From Wujia chipingensis (lineage in GTDB: Bacteria; Bacillota; Clostridia; Lachnospirales; Lachnospiraceae): DNA of 64,000 nucleotides. The stretch is from contig NZ_CP060632.1 of the NCBI RefSeq assembly GCF_014337155.1, positions 310,001-374,000 of the forward strand, given 5' to 3'. Below the pieces are notes generated by a model. It was given only the letters and a program-made list of their open reading frames with translations. It searched no databases and was not told where the DNA came from. Positions within the stretch are counted from its first letter, which is position 1. The number at the start of each line of letters is the position of its first letter. The translations under genes were made by a program, and so were the position numbers. Shown here in pieces: positions 42,136 to 49,967 of the stretch.

Positions 42136-43398
42136 ATGGCAATGAAGAAGAAGCCGGTAACCGGCATGAAAGATATATTACCAAAGGAGATGGCAATCCG
42201 TGATTACTGCATCGCTTTAATCAAGGATACCTATAAGACATTTGGATTTAATTCGATGGAGACACCTTGTGTCGAGCACATCGAGAACCTGAACAGCAAG
42301 CAGGGCGGCGAGAATGAGAAGCTTATCTTCAAGATCTTGAAGCGTGGTGAGAAGCTGAAGATTGGCGAGGCAAAGGAAGAGCTTGACTTAGTTGACGGCG
42401 GACTCCGTTATGATCTGACTGTACCGCTTTGCAGATATTATTCGAACAATGCGAACGAACTGCCAAGCCCGTTTAAGGCGTTACAGATGGGAAATGTATG
42501 GAGAGCCGACCGCCCGCAGCGAGGCCGTTACAGACAGTTCATGCAGTGCGATATTGATATTTTAGGTGAGCCGACAATCTTAGCAGAGATCGAGCTGATC
42601 CTGGCGACAACAACATTGCTTGGCAAGCTGGATTTCAAGAACTTTACGATCCGTATCAATGACCGTCGTATCTTGAAGGCGATGGCTGCTTACAGCGGAT
42701 TTGCGGAAGCAGATTATGATACCGTATTTATTATCCTCGATAAGATGGATAAGATCGGTTTGGATGGCGTCAAGGAAGAGCTTCTGAAGGAAGGCTATGC
42801 CGAGGATGCTGTGACAAAATATCTCGAACTGTTCGAGAAGGTGACAGCCGACATCAGCGGCGTACAGTATCTGAAGGAGACTCTTGGCGCGTTCTTACCG
42901 GAAGAGGTTGCTGAGAATTTGAAGACGATCATCGACAGTGTGGAGAGCACGAAGAGTGCGGACTTCAAGATGGCATTTGATCCGACTCTGGTACGTGGTA
43001 TGTCGTATTATACAGGTCCAATCTTTGAGATCTCAATGGATGAGTATGGCGGATCTGTCGGCGGCGGCGGACGTTACGACGAGATGATCGGCAAATTCAC
43101 CGGTCAGCCAACACCGGCATGTGGATTCTCCATCGGTTTTGAGCGAATCATCATGCTGCTTCTCGAGCGCGATTTTGAGATACCGGGAAGCAAGAACAAG
43201 ACCGCATACCTAATCGATAAAAAGATGCCAAGCGACAAGCTGCTTAAGATCTTAGAGCAGGCAAAACAGGCAAGAGCCGAGGGGCAGATCGTGAATATCG
43301 CAATCATGAAGAAGAACAAGAAGTTCCAGAAGGATCAGATGATTACAGAGGGCTATACACAGTTCGAAGAGTTCTATGCGGATTCCTTTGAGGGGTAA
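42136..43398 (+). CDS. hisS: Histidine--tRNA ligase
   Basis: 420-aa class II synthetase. Motif 2 region VWRADRPQRGRYRQFMQCDIDI, the histidine loops VRGMSYYTGPIFEI and SVGGGGRYDEMIGKF, and motif 3 GFSIGFERIIMLL are all present. It starts at the ATG behind GGGAGGAA. No T-box leader was found upstream. It precedes aspS, the usual Firmicutes pairing. Confidence 0.95.
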   Translation: MAMKKKPVTGMKDILPKEMAIRDYCIALIKDTYKTFGFNSMETPCVEHIENLNSKQGGENEKLIFKILKRGEKLKIGEAKEELDLVDGGLRYDLTVPLCRYYSNNANELPSPFKALQMGNVWRADRPQRGRYRQFMQCDIDILGEPTILAEIELILATTTLLGKLDFKNFTIRINDRRILKAMAAYSGFAEADYDTVFIILDKMDKIGLDGVKEELLKEGYAEDAVTKYLELFEKVTADISGVQYLKETLGAFLPEEVAENLKTIIDSVESTKSADFKMAFDPTLVRGMSYYTGPIFEISMDEYGGSVGGGGRYDEMIGKFTGQPTPACGFSIGFERIIMLLLERDFEIPGSKNKTAYLIDKKMPSDKLLKILEQAKQARAEGQIVNIAIMKKNKKFQKDQMITEGYTQFEEFYADSFEG

Positions 43399-43512
43399 CC
43401 ATTATTTATGATATGAAAACGCTCCGTAGCTGATGTAGATAATCGCGAACTCAGAACGACAGAGACGGGAGCGGGTATTTATAAATTAACTTAGACACAG
43501 GAGGCTATGAAA
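43399..43512 (+). other. hisS-aspS spacer with a long-loop hairpin
   Basis: The 114-nt gap holds CGCTCCGT / ACGGGAGCG (8 bp with one bulge, 37-nt loop) and the aspS ribosome site AGGAGG. There is no T-tract and no T-box specifier or antiterminator motif. Function unclear. Confidence 0.4.
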
Positions 43513-45315
43513 ATGGCAGAGTCAATGCAGGGACTTCACAGAAGTCACAGATGTACAGAAGTAAATAATACGATGATTGGGAATACCGTCACCGTTATGG
43601 GATGGGTGCAGAAGAGCCGTAACAAAGGTGGAATCATCTTCGTCGATCTGCGTGATCGAAGCGGTATTCTGCAGGTCATCTTTGAGGAAGCAAACTGTGG
43701 TGCGGAGAGCTTCGCAAAGGCTGAGAAGCTTCGTTCCGAGTTTGTCGTTGCAATTACCGGTGAGGTTGCAAAGCGTGGCGGCGCAGTCAATGAGAATCTT
43801 GCAACCGGTGATATCGAAGTCATCGCGAAGGATATCCGTATCCTTGCAGAAGCAGATACACCACCGTTCCCAATCGAGGAAAACAGCAAGACGAAGGAAG
43901 ATCTTCGCCTGAAATACCGTTATCTGGATCTTCGTCGTCCGGACTTACAGAAGAATATCATGATGCGCAGCAAGGTGACAACACTGGTTCGTTCTTTCAT
44001 GGCAGACGAAGGCTTTATCGAGATCGAGACACCGACACTTTGTAAGTCAACTCCGGAAGGCGCGCGTGATTACCTTGTACCAAGCCGCATACATCCGGGT
44101 GAGTTCTATGCATTGCCACAGTCACCACAGATTTACAAGCAGCTTCTGATGTGCTCCGGCTACGACCGTTATTTCCAGATCGCACGTTGCTACCGTGATG
44201 AGGATCTGCGTGCCGACAGACAGCCGGAATTCACACAGATCGATATGGAGCTTTCGTTCGTGGATGTCGATGATGTTATCGATGTCAATGAGCGTCTGCT
44301 TGCAAAGCTGTTCAAGGAAGTCATCGGCGTGGATGTGCAGCTCCCGATTCAGCGTATGACATACAAAGAGGCGATGGAACGTTTCGGTTCTGATAAGCCG
44401 GATCTCCGTTTTGGTATGGAGCTTTGCGATGTGACAGATGTTGTGAAGGATTGTGAATTTGTCGTATTCAAGAATGCGATTGAAGCTGGCGGAAGCGTGC
44501 GCGGTATCAATGCTGAGGGTCAGGGTGCAATGCCAAGAAAGAAGATTGATGCACTCGTTGACTTTGCCAAGGGTTATGGCGCAAAGGGACTTGCCTATAT
44601 TGCAATCCATGAAGATGGAACAATGAAGTCTTCGTTTGCAAAGTTCATGAAGGACGAGGAGATGCAGGCACTTGTTGCGAAGATGAATGGTAAGCCGGGC
44701 GATTTACTGCTCTTCGCAGCAGATAAGAGCAAGCTTGTCTATGATGTGCTTGGTGCACTTCGTCTGGAAATCGCAAATCAGCTTGGACTTTTGAAGAAGG
44801 ACGAATACCGTTTCGTATGGATCACAGAGTTCCCATTGCTTGAGTGGAGCGAGGAGCTTGGCAGATATCAGGCAATGCACCATCCATTTACGATGCCAAT
44901 GGAAGAGGATCTGCAGTATATCGAGTCTGATCCGGGCAGAGTACGTGCAAAGGCATACGATATCGTATTAAATGGTACAGAGATCGGTGGTGGTTCCGTG
45001 CGTATCCACCAGGATGACATTCAGGAAATGATGTTCAAGGCACTTGGATTCACGATGGAGCGTGCATACGACCAGTTCGGATTCCTGTTAAATGCGTTCA
45101 AATATGGAGTACCACCACATGCAGGACTTGCATATGGACTTGACCGTCTCGTTATGCTGATGGCACAGGAAGATTCTATTCGTGATGTTATCGCATTCCC
45201 GAAGGTAAAGGATGCTTCCTGCCTGATGAGTGAGGCGCCGAATACCGTCGATGCAAAGCAGCTTGAAGAGCTTGGAATCTCGATTGTGAAGCCGGAAGCT
45301 GAGACAGAAGAATAA
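43513..45315 (+). CDS. aspS: Aspartate--tRNA ligase
   Basis: 600-aa class IIb synthetase. It has an N-terminal OB anticodon-binding domain ([23 protein letters not shown]), motif 2 ([22 protein letters not shown] pattern), a GAD insertion typical of bacterial AspRS, and motif 3 ([13 protein letters not shown]). The ATG at 43513 is 8 nt from AGGAGG, whereas the ATG at 43507 is only 2 nt away. Whether it is discriminating or also charges tRNA-Asn cannot be read here. Confidence 0.95.
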   Translation: MAESMQGLHRSHRCTEVNNTMIGNTVTVMGWVQKSRNKGGIIFVDLRDRSGILQVIFEEANCGAESFAKAEKLRSEFVVAITGEVAKRGGAVNENLATGDIEVIAKDIRILAEADTPPFPIEENSKTKEDLRLKYRYLDLRRPDLQKNIMMRSKVTTLVRSFMADEGFIEIETPTLCKSTPEGARDYLVPSRIHPGEFYALPQSPQIYKQLLMCSGYDRYFQIARCYRDEDLRADRQPEFTQIDMELSFVDVDDVIDVNERLLAKLFKEVIGVDVQLPIQRMTYKEAMERFGSDKPDLRFGMELCDVTDVVKDCEFVVFKNAIEAGGSVRGINAEGQGAMPRKKIDALVDFAKGYGAKGLAYIAIHEDGTMKSSFAKFMKDEEMQALVAKMNGKPGDLLLFAADKSKLVYDVLGALRLEIANQLGLLKKDEYRFVWITEFPLLEWSEELGRYQAMHHPFTMPMEEDLQYIESDPGRVRAKAYDIVLNGTEIGGGSVRIHQDDIQEMMFKALGFTMERAYDQFGFLLNAFKYGVPPHAGLAYGLDRLVMLMAQEDSIRDVIAFPKVKDASCLMSEAPNTVDAKQLEELGISIVKPEAETEE

Positions 45316-45332
45316 AGCATAATAAGAAGATT

Positions 45333-45384
45333 ACCGCATATGTATAGACTAAGGGAGACCGGAGTTTTGCATATGCGGTTTTTT
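45333..45384 (+). terminator. aspS terminator-like hairpin overlapping the amidase start
   Basis: Perfect 10-bp stem ACCGCATATG / CATATGCGGT with a 27-nt loop and six T. The 3' arm contains the ATG of the amidase gene and the loop contains its likely ribosome site, so termination and translation start may compete. Confidence 0.65.
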
Positions 45385-46050
45385 GATCGGAAAAAAATCA
45401 GATTGTTGTTTGGATTTACCGTATTTTTAGTTTTGCTGATTCTGAATTGTGTGATGTATTGTAACAAAGCGGGGATGAAACGGGATTTGGTCGTTGTGAT
45501 TGATGTCGGACATGGCGGCAATGATCCGGGTAAGATCGGCGTGGATAATGTAAAAGAAAAAGATGTGAATTTGCAGATTGCCCTATGTCTGAAAGCACAG
45601 TTACAGGCGCGGGGTGTGAAGGTAATCCTGACGCGCGAGGGGGATGTGTGTCTGGCAACGAATGGTGCGACGAACAAGAAAGTATCTGATATGCATAACC
45701 GGGTGAGCTTGATCAATGCGTCCGGCGCGGATTATATGATCAGTATCCACCAGAACAGCTACCCAGAGGCAGAGATTAGCGGACCGCAGGTATTTTATTA
45801 TGGTTCGTCGGAAATGTCAAAGAAACTGGCGGAAGCGATACAGGCGCAGTTGATCGTCGATTTGCAGCCACCGAAGGAACGGGAGATTAAGACGGGCAAT
45901 GATCTGTATATCCTGAAAAACAGTCAATGTCCGGGCGTGATCGTAGAGTGTGGATTCCTGAGCAATCCGACAGAATGCGAGAACTTGCAGAATCCACAAT
46001 ATCAGCAGGCGGTTGCGGCAGCAATTGCGCGCGCCATCTGCAAATTATAA
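45373..46050 (+). CDS. N-acetylmuramoyl-L-alanine amidase (Amidase_3)
   Basis: About 225-aa exported zinc amidase that cuts the bond between muramic acid and the stem peptide. An N-terminal membrane/signal segment (LLFGFTVFLVLLILNCVMY) precedes the catalytic domain with VIDVGHGGNDPG (zinc His), the zinc Glu expected near KEKDVNLQIA, SIHQNSY and VECGFLSNPTEC. It resembles CwlD of spore cortex formation in size and layout. The start is within a terminator-like hairpin. Its last bases overlap the end of the minus-strand kinase by 6 nt. Confidence 0.9.
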   Translation: MRFFDRKKIRLLFGFTVFLVLLILNCVMYCNKAGMKRDLVVVIDVGHGGNDPGKIGVDNVKEKDVNLQIALCLKAQLQARGVKVILTREGDVCLATNGATNKKVSDMHNRVSLINASGADYMISIHQNSYPEAEISGPQVFYYGSSEMSKKLAEAIQAQLIVDLQPPKEREIKTGNDLYILKNSQCPGVIVECGFLSNPTECENLQNPQYQQAVAAAIARAICKL

Positions 46051-47319
46051 TTCGACGGTGAAACAGATCCATGTATGTTCATGGAATGTCTCGTTGTCCA
46101 GATAGATTTTGCCATTGTAATAATCGACCAATTTTTTCAGATTCGGCAGACCTTGTCCGCGGGAGGTGCGTACTTCTACGGACGTTTTGGTAGAATAGCC
46201 ACGGACAAACATTTTCTTGCGCAGCTCGGAAGAAATCTCCCCTCCTTCGTTCTTTGTCTGAATTCGGACGTGATCGTTCCGGCTGTCAAGAATCAGCGAG
46301 AATGTATGTCCGGGTTCTGTCGCTTCAATCGCATTGTCAATTAGAATACCCAAGATGCGGATCAGATCGTACTCTGGAACCGGCGTGATCAGGGAACGGT
46401 TCTTGATCTTGACCGAGATCAGCCTGCCCTTTTGCTCCGCTTCTTTGATCTTACTAAATACAAATCCAGCAACAACCGGAAGATTGATCTTCAAAAGCTC
46501 AGATTCATTGAACTCCTCTTCCAGAAATGTTGAATAATTCGCGATCGCGTCACTTAACGAATCATAGTCTTTGTAAGTATATGGCAGCATGCGGATCGCA
46601 TTCATTTGATTGTTGAAATCATGCTGTTTACCTAAGATGTCAGAGATCAGATCGTGCGCCATTGGTTCATAGGTCTGGTAATCTTTGATATCCTGTTGCT
46701 GAATTGTAATTGTGCGTTGCTGGTTTAATACCATGATGTCAGCAAGTAGCAAAATTACCATGAAGGTTACAGTCATTGGTAAGATTGCAATGGCATCGAT
46801 AGAATCAATTTTTGTAAGAGCTACGGTTACTATGTATAATAATGATACATAAGAAAGAATAAGTTTAAATATTAATTTTCCCTTATTTGCAAAAAGGTAT
46901 AGTTTGTTAAGAGGTAAGAGGGAAATAAATATTGATATTATAAAAATAACGCAATTACCAACTAACTGGGTTGAAACATCTGATAATGTAAATATTGCAA
47001 ATGGAAAAATAATCACAGTAATGGCTTCAATTAGTCCACATGTAGCAAAACTTAGGAGAAATGGGAAAATGCATGCAGATACTCTGATGCGCAAAATTAT
47101 GCTATATGTAATTAATGATATAGGAAAAGCTAGAAACCAACCAAGTACGTTTGGAATAAAAATGAATAGAGCATTATTTATTATTCCACATATAAAAATA
47201 AGAGGTAAGAATGGTGAAAGTAAGTCTTTTTTCTTCTTTCCAATTAAGGAACTGATCAAAAGTAATTCGGCTGCTGCCTCAATAATATATGTGCTACTTG
47301 AAATTACAAAAGTTTTCAT
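46045..47319 (-). CDS. AgrC-like sensor histidine kinase (GHKL)
   Basis: 424-aa membrane receptor kinase. About six to seven hydrophobic helices fill residues 1-200 in place of a periplasmic sensor, as in AgrC. The phosphoacceptor is in KQHDFNNQMNAI, the ATPase N-box in LGILIDNAIEA and the G-box in RGQGLPNLKKLV. It should detect the cyclic peptide made from the adjacent agrD and phosphorylate the LytTR regulator. It is transcribed away from agrD from its own consensus promoter, not as an agrBDCA operon. The membrane part is much more AT-rich than the kinase part. Confidence 0.88.
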   Translation of the reverse strand: MKTFVISSSTYIIEAAAELLLISSLIGKKKKDLLSPFLPLIFICGIINNALFIFIPNVLGWFLAFPISLITYSIILRIRVSACIFPFLLSFATCGLIEAITVIIFPFAIFTLSDVSTQLVGNCVIFIISIFISLLPLNKLYLFANKGKLIFKLILSYVSLLYIVTVALTKIDSIDAIAILPMTVTFMVILLLADIMVLNQQRTITIQQQDIKDYQTYEPMAHDLISDILGKQHDFNNQMNAIRMLPYTYKDYDSLSDAIANYSTFLEEEFNESELLKINLPVVAGFVFSKIKEAEQKGRLISVKIKNRSLITPVPEYDLIRILGILIDNAIEATEPGHTFSLILDSRNDHVRIQTKNEGGEISSELRKKMFVRGYSTKTSVEVRTSRGQGLPNLKKLVDYYNGKIYLDNETFHEHTWICFTVEL

Positions 47320-47350
47320 ATAGTAAAATATCCCCTTTATTCTATATTAC

Positions 47351-47380
47351 ATTATAGGTATTATTTAAATAATATGTCAA
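47351..47380 (-). promoter_or_regulatory. Consensus sigma-A promoter of the AgrC-like kinase
   Basis: Minus strand: TTGACA, 18-nt spacer, TATAAT, both hexamers perfect. The spacer itself is the palindrome TATTATTTAAATAATA. Confidence 0.8.
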
Positions 47381-47423
47381 TTGCTGTTTGTAATAAAGTT
47401 TATCTGGTTGAAAAGTATATAAT
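47373..47423 (+). promoter_or_regulatory. Candidate LytTR-controlled promoter of agrD-agrB
   Basis: A perfect -10 TATAAT at 47418 lacks a good -35 hexamer, as in activator-dependent promoters. AAAGTTTAT at 47395 fits the AgrA/LytTR half-site (three bases, GTT, then N-A-T). A weaker TATGTCAAT lies 22 nt upstream at 47373, the usual repeat spacing, but overlaps the divergent kinase -35. Moderate to weak evidence. Confidence 0.35.
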
Positions 47424-47512
47424 TGTGTAGAAGGATGTTGTCTATTCCCCACGAAATGTCGTTCGTTCCAAATCTATTGCGCATTTATTTTAATCATGTT
47501 AAGAATAATATA

Positions 47513-47549
47513 GAAATTCATTCGGGGATGAATTTCGAAGAATATTCTT
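47513..47549 (+). promoter_or_regulatory. agrD leader hairpin
   Basis: Perfect 9-bp stem GAAATTCAT / ATGAATTTC with loop TCGGGG, followed by the 12-bp palindrome AAGAATATTCTT and then the ribosome site AGGAGG. A 5' stabilising or translational element is plausible. Confidence 0.5.
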
Positions 47550-47569
47550 TCAGAAGGAGGAGATGTGTG

Positions 47570-47716
47570 ATGAAGGATATGAAGAAAGTAGTTGCTGCAC
47601 AGTTGGAGGATTTGACAGATGTAATCCTGACTCTTACAGGATGCAAGAACTTGTGGGGAGAGCCGGAGCTTCCTGATTGTATGAGAGTCGAGATGGAATC
47701 AGAATCTGAGAACTAG
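47570..47716 (+). CDS. agrD: AgrD-like autoinducing peptide precursor
   Basis: 48-residue precursor. It has a basic amphipathic leader (MKDMKKVVAAQLEDLTDVIL), a core ending TGCKNLW and a C-terminal recognition segment GEPELPD with an acidic tail. By analogy with staphylococcal AgrD, where the five-residue ring is followed by DEPEVP, the mature signal should be a thiolactone between Cys25 and the carboxyl of Trp29. The ATG at 47570 is 8 nt from AGGAGG. An in-frame GTG precedes it, and a longer upstream frame has no ribosome site. Confidence 0.9.
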   Translation: MKDMKKVVAAQLEDLTDVILTLTGCKNLWGEPELPDCMRVEMESESEN

Positions 47717-47737
47717 TACATCAACCAAAAACACTTG

Positions 47738-47773
47738 GGGGTATCCGTTGTGCGGACTTTTGGCGGATATCCC
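47738..47773 (+). promoter_or_regulatory. Hairpin between agrD and agrB
   Basis: 10-bp stem with one G-T (GGGGTATCCG / CGGATATCCC) and a 16-nt loop, followed by ATTTGTT. Probable attenuator or mRNA end favouring peptide over processing enzyme. Confidence 0.6.
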
Positions 47774-47817
47774 ATTTGTTAAAAAGCACATGGAGAACAT
47801 AAGACAGGGGATGAATT

Positions 47818-48660
47818 ATGAGTATCAATCATAGGATAGGGGAGCATGTGACACGGTATCTCGTGGGACGTGACTATGATGTGGCAGATATGCAGTGTGC
47901 AAAAGTATGCTATGCAGTAGAATCAATTGTGGGAGATTTGCAAAAAGATCTTGTTCTATTTGTTATCTTTTCAGTATCTGGATTTTTCCGGGAATTTTTG
48001 TTTTGCTTTGTGACGGTCAATCTGGTTCGCCGGTTTCTGGGCGGTATCCATATGAAAACAAATATTGGGTGTACAGTTGCTTCGGTCAGTGTGTACGTGA
48101 TCGCAGTGGCGGGCGGTGTACATGTCATATTTCCATATCCGGTCGTAGCGGGATTGTTGCTGTTTACGATGTATCTGATGGCGACGATTGCACCATTACC
48201 ATCGCCAAATCGACCGGTTTACAAGGGAGAACGAAAAAAGAAGATTCAACAAAAAGGCTTGATCGGACTAGGCGTATTGAGTATCTGTACGGTGATTTAC
48301 CCTGCGTGTTCCACATTCGTTGCATGGATTTTGATTTTACAGATTGTGGAGGTAGGAGTTGTAGTGTTCAGAGAAAATTATTTGAATTATAAGGATATGG
48401 ATGCGCCGCCGTCGATGTCGGAGGAGGCGGAAAAGCTATTTATGGAATGTACGCGGAATTATGAAGCACGAATGAATGGCTTGCTTCATTATCCGACGGA
48501 GTTTCGCTCTATGACGCGAAAAGAACGAACCAGCGCATTTAAGGGCTTTACGGATCAGGAAAAAGATGCAGTGATGAATCTTATGACAGACGAACAGAAG
48601 GAACGGTTAGTTCAGGATATCCGTTATCAGGCGGTGCTTGATTTCAGACGTGGGAAATAA
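47818..48660 (+). CDS. agrB: AgrB-like peptide-processing membrane protease with C-terminal extension
   Basis: 280-aa membrane protein. Residues 1-195 are AgrB-like with four to six helices, RRFLGGIH placing His78, and Cys85 exactly 7 residues later, matching the catalytic His/Cys pair of AgrB. It should cut AgrD after the ring and form the thiolactone. AgrB proteins are usually about 190-210 aa. Here roughly 85 extra hydrophilic, charged residues follow (from about APPSMSEEAEKLF), including TRKERTSAFKGFTDQEKDAVM. The extension is of unknown function. Ribosome site GGGGATG is weak. Confidence 0.92.
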   Translation: MSINHRIGEHVTRYLVGRDYDVADMQCAKVCYAVESIVGDLQKDLVLFVIFSVSGFFREFLFCFVTVNLVRRFLGGIHMKTNIGCTVASVSVYVIAVAGGVHVIFPYPVVAGLLLFTMYLMATIAPLPSPNRPVYKGERKKKIQQKGLIGLGVLSICTVIYPACSTFVAWILILQIVEVGVVVFRENYLNYKDMDAPPSMSEEAEKLFMECTRNYEARMNGLLHYPTEFRSMTRKERTSAFKGFTDQEKDAVMNLMTDEQKERLVQDIRYQAVLDFRRGK

Positions 48661-48661
48661 C

Positions 48662-48708
48662 TAGCAGGGACTGAAAGTGCTTTGGTAAAATATTTTCAGT
48701 CCCTGCTA
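48662..48708. terminator. Bidirectional terminator between agrB and the LytTR regulator
   Basis: Perfect 15-bp stem TAGCAGGGACTGAAA / TTTCAGTCCCTGCTA with a 17-nt loop. It is followed on the plus side by ATTATCTTTTTG. The regulator stop codon lies inside the 3' arm. Confidence 0.88.
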
Positions 48709-49409
48709 ATTATCTTTTTGACATAATCTTTATATTTACGTCCGACGGGGGTCGAGATATTGTGATTCCCCAGATAGAGAAGCGCGTTGGTCGGATCGTA
48801 AGAGTTCACATAATCACTGTTTACAATAAAGCTTCGATGACTTTGGATGAAATTCGGCGGAAGCTGTGCAATCAGTTCTTTCAGACGGATACCGCTTGTG
48901 TTGATCACATTGCTTTCCTCATAGATCGTCAGGTTCTTGCCAGCCGCTTCGATATACAGGATCTTTTCTGGAAGAACGCGAAAATAAATACCATTGACAT
49001 CGCGTAGTTCTATGGGCGTAACGTCCAGAAAACGATTGTGGATCAGCTTGTCGATGGTATATAACAAATCTTCTTTCTTATAGGGCTTTACCAGAAAATC
49101 ATAACAATTCGTTGCATGTATTGCACGTGGTGCGTCCATGGAATATGCAGTCAGATACAGGATTGGTGTTTTTGCATACCGCTGCATGGAACGAATCTGT
49201 GTTCCAAGTGCGATACCGTCCTGCTCGGACTCGTCATCTCCAAGAGAGATATCCAGTAGGAATAGTTGGATTTTGTTTGCGCGCATCAATTGGGTTGCCT
49301 GCTGGTAATTGGTTGCTTTTATACAATTCATATGATCGTATTTTTCGAGCAGGATGGATTCGATGCCATCTAACTGTTCCTGATCATCTTCTACTATTAA
49401 AACATCCAT
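48696..49409 (-). CDS. AgrA-like LytTR response regulator
   Basis: 237-aa response regulator. The receiver domain has acidic residues in VLIVEDDQEQ, the phospho-Asp in LFLLDISLGDD, the switch Thr in LYLTAYS and the Lys in FLVKPYKKED. A LytTR DNA-binding domain follows (ILYIEAAGKNLTIY, FIQSHRSFIVNSDYV, NHNISTPVGRKYKDYVKK). It is the presumed output of the AgrC-like kinase. The ATG at 49409 lies next to AGGAG inside the palindrome AAAGGAGCTCCTTT. The longer frame upstream overlaps the promoter and is rejected. Confidence 0.92.
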   Translation of the reverse strand: MDVLIVEDDQEQLDGIESILLEKYDHMNCIKATNYQQATQLMRANKIQLFLLDISLGDDESEQDGIALGTQIRSMQRYAKTPILYLTAYSMDAPRAIHATNCYDFLVKPYKKEDLLYTIDKLIHNRFLDVTPIELRDVNGIYFRVLPEKILYIEAAGKNLTIYEESNVINTSGIRLKELIAQLPPNFIQSHRSFIVNSDYVNSYDPTNALLYLGNHNISTPVGRKYKDYVKKIISRD

Positions 49410-49436
49410 AAAGGAGCTCCTTTCGCACGACTGTAC

Positions 49437-49466
49437 ATTATAAATACGGCGTGATTTGAATGTCAA
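49437..49466 (-). promoter_or_regulatory. Consensus sigma-A promoter of the LytTR regulator
   Basis: Minus strand: TTGACA, 18-nt spacer, TATAAT, the same architecture as the kinase promoter. Confidence 0.8.
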
Positions 49467-49537
49467 TCTTTTTTTCGATGCTGATGGAAAACTCGGTAAA
49501 GAACATGCTAAAAACATACAAAATATGACAGAAGCGT

Positions 49538-49566
49538 TTGCTTTTTTATAGAAAAAGCGTTATGAT
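49538..49566 (+). promoter_or_regulatory. Promoter of the yjfB-like gene
   Basis: TTGCTT, 17-nt spacer, TATGAT, reading as sigma-A type. No clear flagellar sigma-D (TAAA / GCCGATAA) pattern was seen. Confidence 0.5.
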
Positions 49567-49615
49567 ATAAACAATATTGGAACGTCTGGATTGGACAAAA
49601 TTGGAGGGTATATAT

Positions 49616-49807
49616 ATGAATATAGCAGCAATCGGAAATTCAAATCTGACGCTGGCAGTCAGTGATACCGGAAGTATGAATGCCATTGATATGGCGATGC
49701 TTAAAAAATCACTGGATGCGGTGGAGACAAATGGTGCGATGATTACACAGATGATGGAACAGTCTGTGAATCCAAACATCGGTGCAAACATTGATATCCG
49801 TTTATAA
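49616..49807 (+). CDS. YjfB-family putative motility protein
   Basis: 63-aa peptide matching the YjfB family in layout: short N terminus, AIDMAMLKKSLDAVETNGAMITQMM, and the closing VNPNIGANIDIRL. The family is linked to flagellar regulons in Bacillus and Clostridia, but its action is unknown. It is monocistronic, with ribosome site GGAGGG at 7 nt, its own promoter and terminator. No flagellar gene is nearby. Confidence 0.83.
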   Translation: MNIAAIGNSNLTLAVSDTGSMNAIDMAMLKKSLDAVETNGAMITQMMEQSVNPNIGANIDIRL

Positions 49808-49817
49808 ATGATATGAT

Positions 49818-49852
49818 AAGTCCTGTATTTTGCGTGCAGGACTTTTTCTTTT
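49818..49852 (+). terminator. Rho-independent terminator of the yjfB-like gene
   Basis: 8-bp stem AAGTCCTG / CAGGACTT with an 11-nt loop, followed by TTTCTTTT. Confidence 0.9.
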
Positions 49853-49894
49853 GAATTAACGTCAAATAAATGTAAAATATGATAATTCCACATC

Positions 49895-49923
49895 TTGTTT
49901 TTCATATAGCTATCGCGTACAAT
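49895..49923 (+). promoter_or_regulatory. Sigma-A promoter of the MFS gene
   Basis: TTGTTT, 17-nt spacer, TACAAT, about 45 nt before the start codon. Confidence 0.55.
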
Positions 49924-49967
49924 GCATCTTAGTTTTGTTGATTTTTATTTAAGATAAGAGGTATAAG

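Noticed and set aside
42100..43512. T-box riboswitch before hisS or aspS
   Set aside because: Leaders are under 40 and 115 nt, and no T-box consensus or antiterminator was found.
47423..47569. 97-codon version of the AgrD precursor
   Set aside because: The upstream start overlaps the -10 TATAAT and lacks a ribosome site. AGGAGG at 47556 marks the 48-codon form.
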